DNA from: Dactylellina haptotyla
Lineage: Eukaryota; Ascomycota; Orbiliomycetes; Orbiliales; Orbiliaceae
Length of the DNA: 64,000 nucleotides
Assembly: GCA_031310005.1 (NCBI GenBank)
Contig: CM062379.1
Location: 2,666,001 to 2,730,000 of the forward strand
Direction of reading: 5' to 3'
Part shown: positions 58,500 through 64,000 of the stretch, in pieces
Layout: each line of letters opens with the position of its first letter
Position numbering within the stretch: the stretch's first letter is position 1
Program-made: the position numbers and the translations under genes
The notes under the pieces: model-generated
Told to the model about the DNA's origin: nothing
Database searches by the model: none
Seen by the model: only the letters and a program-made list of their open reading frames with translations

Positions 58500-60458
58500 T
58501 CAAGGGTGAGATAATGCGGAGGGGTAGAGTCTATATTTACCGACGAATGGCCAATATTTTTCTTCCTGATTCTGGTCTTCGCTTTGTATGTTTTCGGAGT
58601 TGTCTCGAGAAAATTGCTGGTCATGTAGCATTCGCGATAGTTGTTCGATTTCGCGTTCTCCCCGTAGTCGGTTTCTGTCGATTTTATTCCTCCCCTCGAC
58701 AGCTCTCTTCCAAGGTGAATCCGGAACGGTGCTTTCCCGCCCGTTCTTGTGGAAATAGGTTTCGGATGAATCACTCGAAACGTTGTACTCGAGGATCATG
58801 AAGCCACGAAACATTTCCGTCATCACCAACCGCTGGGTATCATCAATATTGACGAACGGAGATCGCGAAAGCGTGTTAGAATGATGAGAGAGGATCTCTC
58901 CGAGTTTATATCGGAAATCCTTGGCTGTTCCGCTACATAGAATGGTTCTGTTGAATCGGGCGATGCAGATGGGCTTGGTGGTTCCGTCATCCAAGTGGCA
59001 CAAGGTTACTATGATTGATGCACTGTGGCGACGGCTGTTGGGAGGGATACTGCTCTGGAAGAAGCCCTGTTGTTGAAACATTGGGCCTGCCTTCTTTAAA
59101 TCCCAGTACCCATACTCACCATTTTCTAGAATGGCCCAAAGTTGGTAAACAAGCCCGGATGGAGGATCCCGACAGAATAATAGATCGATTGCCAGAATCC
59201 TTTCCTTAGCTAATGGGATTGGTAGTATTCTTTCGCCCAAATTTTGGAGCGCTGTGCCACCTTTCAGCACTGGGGTGCACATGGTCGTCATGTGCTCGAT
59301 AGCCCCAGTGAAAGGGTTTAGCTGCACAACACTGACAGTCCCGTTGAGCTTTTGTGCGATGTGAAAGGCGATAGTATTGGGAGAGTCGTCAAAGCGAACA
59401 TAATTCTTGATAGATCTGAGATCGGTGATGATTTCACCCGTGCAGAAATTCTGAATGTTGAATGCAAACTTTGACGATTGTCCGAGTTGGCCGTTCCCCA
59501 GGATACTTATGTTCCAGATACGAACCTGGCCATAGAACCCCATAGATCCCACAATGATGTACCAGCCCTGGCTCTCTGTCTCGCCTTTCTAAGGCGATTT
59601 GATATCTGAAACACGGTGTAGAAAATCCATAGAGACGCCCCTCAGAGAGAGTTGCCCTAGTGTGCTGGGTCCTTTCAAAGTGATCATATCGACAGGAAAT
59701 TCTTTAGAGAGGTTCTTAGTAGATGACACACCAGGAGGGGGCACCCGGAACGGGATTGCAACCAAGCGGATCATTCCATCTTGCGTGGTGACGGAAATGT
59801 ACAGTCTTTGGGCTAGCGGTTCTCCATCTGGAGATGGGGATGGCTTGGGGAATGCAAACTCTACGACCGGGTTGTTAAACTCGATAGAATATGCGCACGG
59901 GAAACGAGTGTTCCGTGTAGCGCAGGAGTCCTCGGGCTCACTACAGTATTCGTATTTGGTGTTATATTCAGCTGAATTGAGGCATAGGTCATCGAGTCGA
60001 CTGTTGAAAAGCGCCTCATCCTCCCCGTTCTCGTAGACGATTCTGACCCATTCCCCACGATCTGATTCACTATCCGGTATCTCTGGGTAGGATCCACGGT
60101 CACTATCCTCGGCCTCAAGATCGGGGCTCTCGGATTCCGGTTCACGGAGGCGGGTGCGTCTAGGATAGAGGATTGTGAGGCCGTCCCGTGTGCCATACAC
60201 GAGTATACTCTGATCGATCTGTCCGTGGAGTTTGGGAGTATCATCTTTTGAATATTCACACGCTGTATGCTCTCCTAGGGGAAGAGGGAGCGGATAGTAC
60301 TGGGCAGGAGCTGTGATGTCGTCTGTAACTTTATAGCTGGGTCGGGTCAGGTTAGTACAGACGCGTCGGAGAGCTGGAGTTGGGAATAACCTGAGCAGGC
60401 GAGCGTGTGGGTTCAGCTCGAGGACTGTAGGGGCGGCGACGCAATATGTATCTGTCAT
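58500..60458 (-). CDS. propeller-like (WD40-type?) protein, interrupted by an in-frame TAG
   Basis: Two stretches share one reading frame: 60458-59589 (289 codons from MTDTYCVAAP) and 59588-58500 (362 codons plus stop). Together they read as one protein of about 650 residues with repeated beta-strand blocks (QSILVYGTRDGLTILYP, QRLYISVTTQDGMIRLVAIP, GWYIIVGSMGFYGQVRIWNI), an acidic loop near 110-140 and a charged C-terminal helix. The family is not recognised; a WD40/nucleoporin-like propeller is a guess. The TAG at 59589-59591 could be a true nonsense change, a sequence error, or lie in a 48-nt intron from GTCTCT to CCTTAG that keeps the frame. The last codons overlap a possible GTAAAT donor, so the 3' end is also uncertain. 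Confidence 0.55.
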
Positions 60459-61768
60459 GGTTGCAGTCTAGCTGTTCTACGGATATTTATCGATGTTGAT
60501 GATGATGGTGGAGATGGTGATGGTTGATTGATTGACTGGCCGATGAGACAATGGCTGATCGACTGGTGTTGTGGGGACGACATGCAACACAACCGCGCCA
60601 CAGCCCGCGGCGGTGGCTGGTGCCCAAGCGATGACCTTCCCGATGGAAGTACCCTGCCGCGGCGGCCACGGTGCCTAGGTACTTGTGCACCGGCTGCGCA
60701 TTTGCTGTCTTGTGCTCGTGCCAGGGGGCTCCCTCGAGAATGATGACATAGTCACAGGCCTCTCGCTTGGCTTGGCCGTGCCGATGTGCAATGTACGTAC
60801 AATATGTACATGTATAGGCGGACGTGCATGATAGCAATTAAGTAGTGGTATAACGTCGATGCTCCTTTGGCCCACTCTGTTAGCCGTCCCACTCGCCCGG
60901 CGTCGACTCCTTCAAAGGCCGCGACTCCAAGCAATATCAGAATCCTGTCGTGTGCACAGACTCCCTCTCGTCCTTCTCATCTTCCATCGCTCGTCTCGAT
61001 CTCTGCTGTGTCTTTCTCTTATCGCCAAATTCGTTGGGGACCGAGCAGGCTACTTTTCCTCGCCTGCCCCGCCGCCCGCCTTCCGTTCTGAGATCGCAGA
61101 ACTCCGAAAAAGTCCAAAGTCGAAGACTAATCCCCGACGGATCAGGAGAAGCCTCCCGTCAGAAATAGCAACTATCCCTAGCCGTCGGCAACGAAACCTG
61201 TTCCTCCCTTGGCCTGTGCTGCTATCTCGGTCGGCGTTCGATATCCGGGAGCTAGCAAAAAAAAAACCTACCTGGTCTGGTTTTTCTTGTTGGCCCGACT
61301 TTCACGTTCCGAGCGAGCTTCTCAGAAAAGAGCCTCGGAGATTGCATCACCAGCCAGATTCAATCGACCTCTGGACGAGCTTTAAATTGGTTTCAGTGCC
61401 GCTTGGAATGCCGTTTTCCTGCCGCATAAAGACAATTTAACAGTCGATTCGGCCTCGTCCAAATTAATAACTCAGTGCGGGCTTGTCGTTTCGGAATATA
61501 TAACTCGCAAAAGGAAAACGTCGCCTCTCGCCTGCAGCAATTTAATAATAGAAGTACGAGGAACAGAAGAAAAGGAAGAAAAGGAACTCACAACTTTTAT
61601 GTCATCGCTCCCTTAAATTTTGCAGACCTCCCCTCCCCGCTCGACCGTTCGATCGCTACTACATACTCCGATCACTACCGCAGCTACACCGCACACCTGT
61701 CCGCCCAACGTATCCTGCATAGGCCATCGCTGGCTAGCTCGAGCTTCGGCGAATAGCCCGTCTTCAGG
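60459..61768. other. divergent promoter region
   Basis: 1.3 kb between genes transcribed away from each other. The right half has long pyrimidine-rich stretches (60955-61090) and several small upstream frames, fitting a long leader of the acyltransferase mRNA. GATGATG-type microrepeats lie at 60494-60530. Confidence 0.5.
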
Positions 61769-63964
61769 ATGGCGGCCCCACCTGAAAAGCCGAAGACAAA
61801 CTTCCCAAAGTTGAATCCGTGGATCTATGACATCCTGATCTGGTTCTTCACCGGTGAGCAACACACGAAAAACATCTGTAAACTAGTACATGTTTTTTTG
61901 AGCCTGAGTGACTGATATGTGACCCGTTTGAAATAGTCCTGGTGGACCTGTTCTTCAGGGAGGTCCACCCTCGAGGAGCTTATCGCATTCCGAAGCGGGG
62001 CCCTATCATCTTCGTCGGCGCCCCTCATGCCAACCAGTTCGTCGATCCGCTGCTTCTCATGCGCTCGGTCAAGCTCGAAGCCGGCCGCCGAATCGCCTTC
62101 CTCGTCGCTGAAAAGTCCATGCGCCGTAAATTCGTGGGTTTCTTCGCTGGTAGCGCAGGCGCGGTCCCCGTTTCCCGCGCTTTGGATATGACAAAGCCTG
62201 CAACTGGAAAAATATATTTGCCAGATACTGAAAATCCAACCCTCATCCGGGGCGAAGGAACAAAATTTACCTCTCAGGCATCACCCGGAGGGTTACTCGT
62301 CCTGCCAACTCCCCCGAGTGGAGGTAGCGCAGCCAGTGCTGAAATCGTAGAAATCGTTAGTGACACTGAAATCAGGTTAAAGAAGGAATTCAAAGGCGAA
62401 GAAGCTCTCGAACAGCTCACTGTTAAATCCGATGGTGGGGTCGGATCTAAATTCAAAGTTGCACCCAAAGTCGACCAGACTGAAGTGTACGATGCAGTGT
62501 TCCAGAGGCTCAACGAGGGCGAATGTGTGGGAATTTTCCCAGAAGGTGGTAGCCACGACCGTACTGAGCTGCTCCCCCTGAAAGGTGTGTAGTTCATATA
62601 TATACGTAATCCTGGGGTTGCTCTTTGATAGGCGCTAATTGCATGTGATAACAGCTGGTGTCGCCATCATGGCGCTCGGAGCTCTGGCCGCCAACCCCGA
62701 TTGCAACCTCAAGATCATTCCCTGCGGTCTGAATTACTTCCATCCCAACAAATTTAGATCTCGTGCTGTCATTGAATTCGGCAGCCCGATCGAAGTTCCC
62801 CCAGAACTCGTCAAACAGTACCAAAGTGGTGAGAAGCGAGAAGCGGTTAGGGTCCTCTTGGAGATCATCTACAACGCCTTGGTTGCTGTCACTGTTACGA
62901 GTCCTGATTACGAAACCCTCATGGTCATTCAAGCCGCCCGTCGTCTGTACAGGCCTACGAACAAGAAGCTTCCACTACCTTATGTAGTTGAACTCAACCG
63001 TAGACTGGTCACTGGCTACACTCATTACAAGGACGACCCGAGAATCGTGAAGCTCAAAGACCTGGTGCTGGAATACAATAAGAGTCTCCGTCTCCTTGGT
63101 CTGCGAGATCATCAAGTCGAATACGCCAAATTCTCGATCCTACAGGTCGTCGGCACGCTCATCTACCGTACCGCAAAACTAGTCGTCCTAGCTTTGGCTG
63201 CACTCCCCGGCACAGTTCTCTTCGCCCCAGTTTTCATCACAACCCGCTACATCTCCCACAAGCGCGCAAAGGAAGCTCTCAAAGCATCAACAGTCAAAAT
63301 TAACGCAAAGGACGTCATCGCATCCTGGAAACTCCTCGTGGCGCTTGCTTTCGCTCCCTCGCTCTATTCCTTCTACACCTTCCTCCTCACCTACTGGGCC
63401 TACAGCCACCGCATTTGGGGAATTCTCCCCAACTGGGTTCCACTATGGCTCGTCGTTGTCTTCGGATACAGCTTCTTCCCTGCAATCACATTCGCTGCCC
63501 TTAGAATCGGTGAAATCGGAATGGATATCTTCAAATCCATGAGACCTCTCGTCCTCTCGTTGAACCCGGGAACAGCAAATACCCTCGTCAAGCTCCGTCA
63601 ACGAAGAGAAGACCTCGCCGTGGAAGTCGCAAACATGATCAACATCCTCGGCCCGGAGCTATTCCCAGACTTTGACAATAAGCGCATCATCGCGGATCCA
63701 TTCCTCAGGAACTCCGATAACGCAACGGCCACCAGCGAGCCACACACACCGGTCCTATCCAGACGCGGCAGCCAGATCAACGACACCTCTTACGGTACCA
63801 ACGCTATCCCGGATCTTCAGACCCCTATCTCCCCCGCGACAAGTATGGTGATGGGAATACCACGAAACGAGAGTTTTAGCAATCTCGGAAGCATCGGATT
63901 GTTCGCATCCAGACCAGTCAGTAGAGCGAGAAGCCGAAGCAACAGCAACGGAGGGTTTCAGTAA
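61769..63964 (+). CDS. SCT1: glycerol-3-phosphate / DHAP acyltransferase (SCT1/GPT2 family)
   Basis: First step of glycerolipid synthesis at the ER: acyl-CoA plus glycerol-3-phosphate or DHAP. Exons 61769-61853, 61937-62584 and 62655-63964 give 680 residues (yeast Sct1 759, Gpt2 743). Acyltransferase block I is APHANQFVDP (about 57), with catalytic His and Asp. Block III is GIFPEGGSHDR (about 228), followed by LPLKAGVAIMALGA across the second intron. The insertion of about 120 residues between these blocks is normal for fungal GPATs. Hydrophobic helices near residues 420-450 and 480-540 anchor the enzyme, and a Ser-rich tail (SRRGSQ, SRARSRSNS) is a likely phosphorylation site, as in yeast Sct1/Gpt2. 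The final CAGTAAGT can be either the stop TAA or a splice donor, so the gene might continue beyond 63964. Confidence 0.93.
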
Positions 63965-64000
63965 GTCCAGCCCACCTAAGTTTTTAGAAAACTCTAGCTG

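Overview
The window looks like nuclear DNA of a filamentous ascomycete (Pezizomycotina). Genes carry many short introns (about 41 to 110 nt) with GTAAGT/GTATGT donors. Families include hybrid histidine kinases, Kex2-processed and GPI-anchored wall proteins, GH3 and GH17 glycosidases, MFS permeases and a CM1-type MTOC protein. Several secreted proteins (Ser/Thr-rich adhesin-like, DUF7707-like, Cys-rich GPI, Thr/Lys repeat) would fit an early-diverging class such as Orbiliomycetes, but that is a weak inference. No bacterial, organellar, CRISPR or rRNA features were seen, and no recognisable transposase or reverse transcriptase.

Layout. 0-6 kb: 5' part of a GH3 beta-glucosidase (minus, running off the left edge), a large secreted Ser/Thr-rich surface protein, and a DUF202 membrane protein. 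7-11 kb: an intron-rich hybrid histidine kinase (PAS, HisKA, HATPase, receiver). 11-15.2 kb: gene-poor, with weak relic-like frames. 15.2-22 kb: a DHA2-type drug transporter, a Cys-rich GPI-anchor candidate, and a YPT35-like PX protein. 23-25 kb: a decayed or mis-framed fungal kinase-like gene. 25.8-29.5 kb: a PMC1-type Ca2+-ATPase. 31.7-33.5 kb: a sugar transporter. 34.5-37.6 kb: a DUF7707-like GPI protein and a small secreted protein. 38.7-42.9 kb: a 1337-residue CM1/PACT-like coiled-coil MTOC protein. 44-45.8 kb: a GH17 wall glucanase with a 5'UTR intron. 45.8-50.1 kb: a gene desert with one strong hairpin. 50.1-51.3 kb: a Thr/Lys repeat secreted protein. 55.4-56.3 kb: a PP28/PDAP1-like protein. 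56.9-57.1 kb: a 53-residue secreted peptide. 58.5-60.5 kb: a propeller-like protein split by an in-frame TAG. 61.8-64 kb: a GPAT of the SCT1/GPT2 family.

The genes do not form an obvious cluster or pathway. The theme is a housekeeping chromosome arm enriched in cell-surface, secretory and transport functions. Gene models with introns were assembled by eye from splice consensus and frame continuity. Multi-exon coding lengths were checked to be multiples of three. No homology search was run, so family names rest on recognised motifs.
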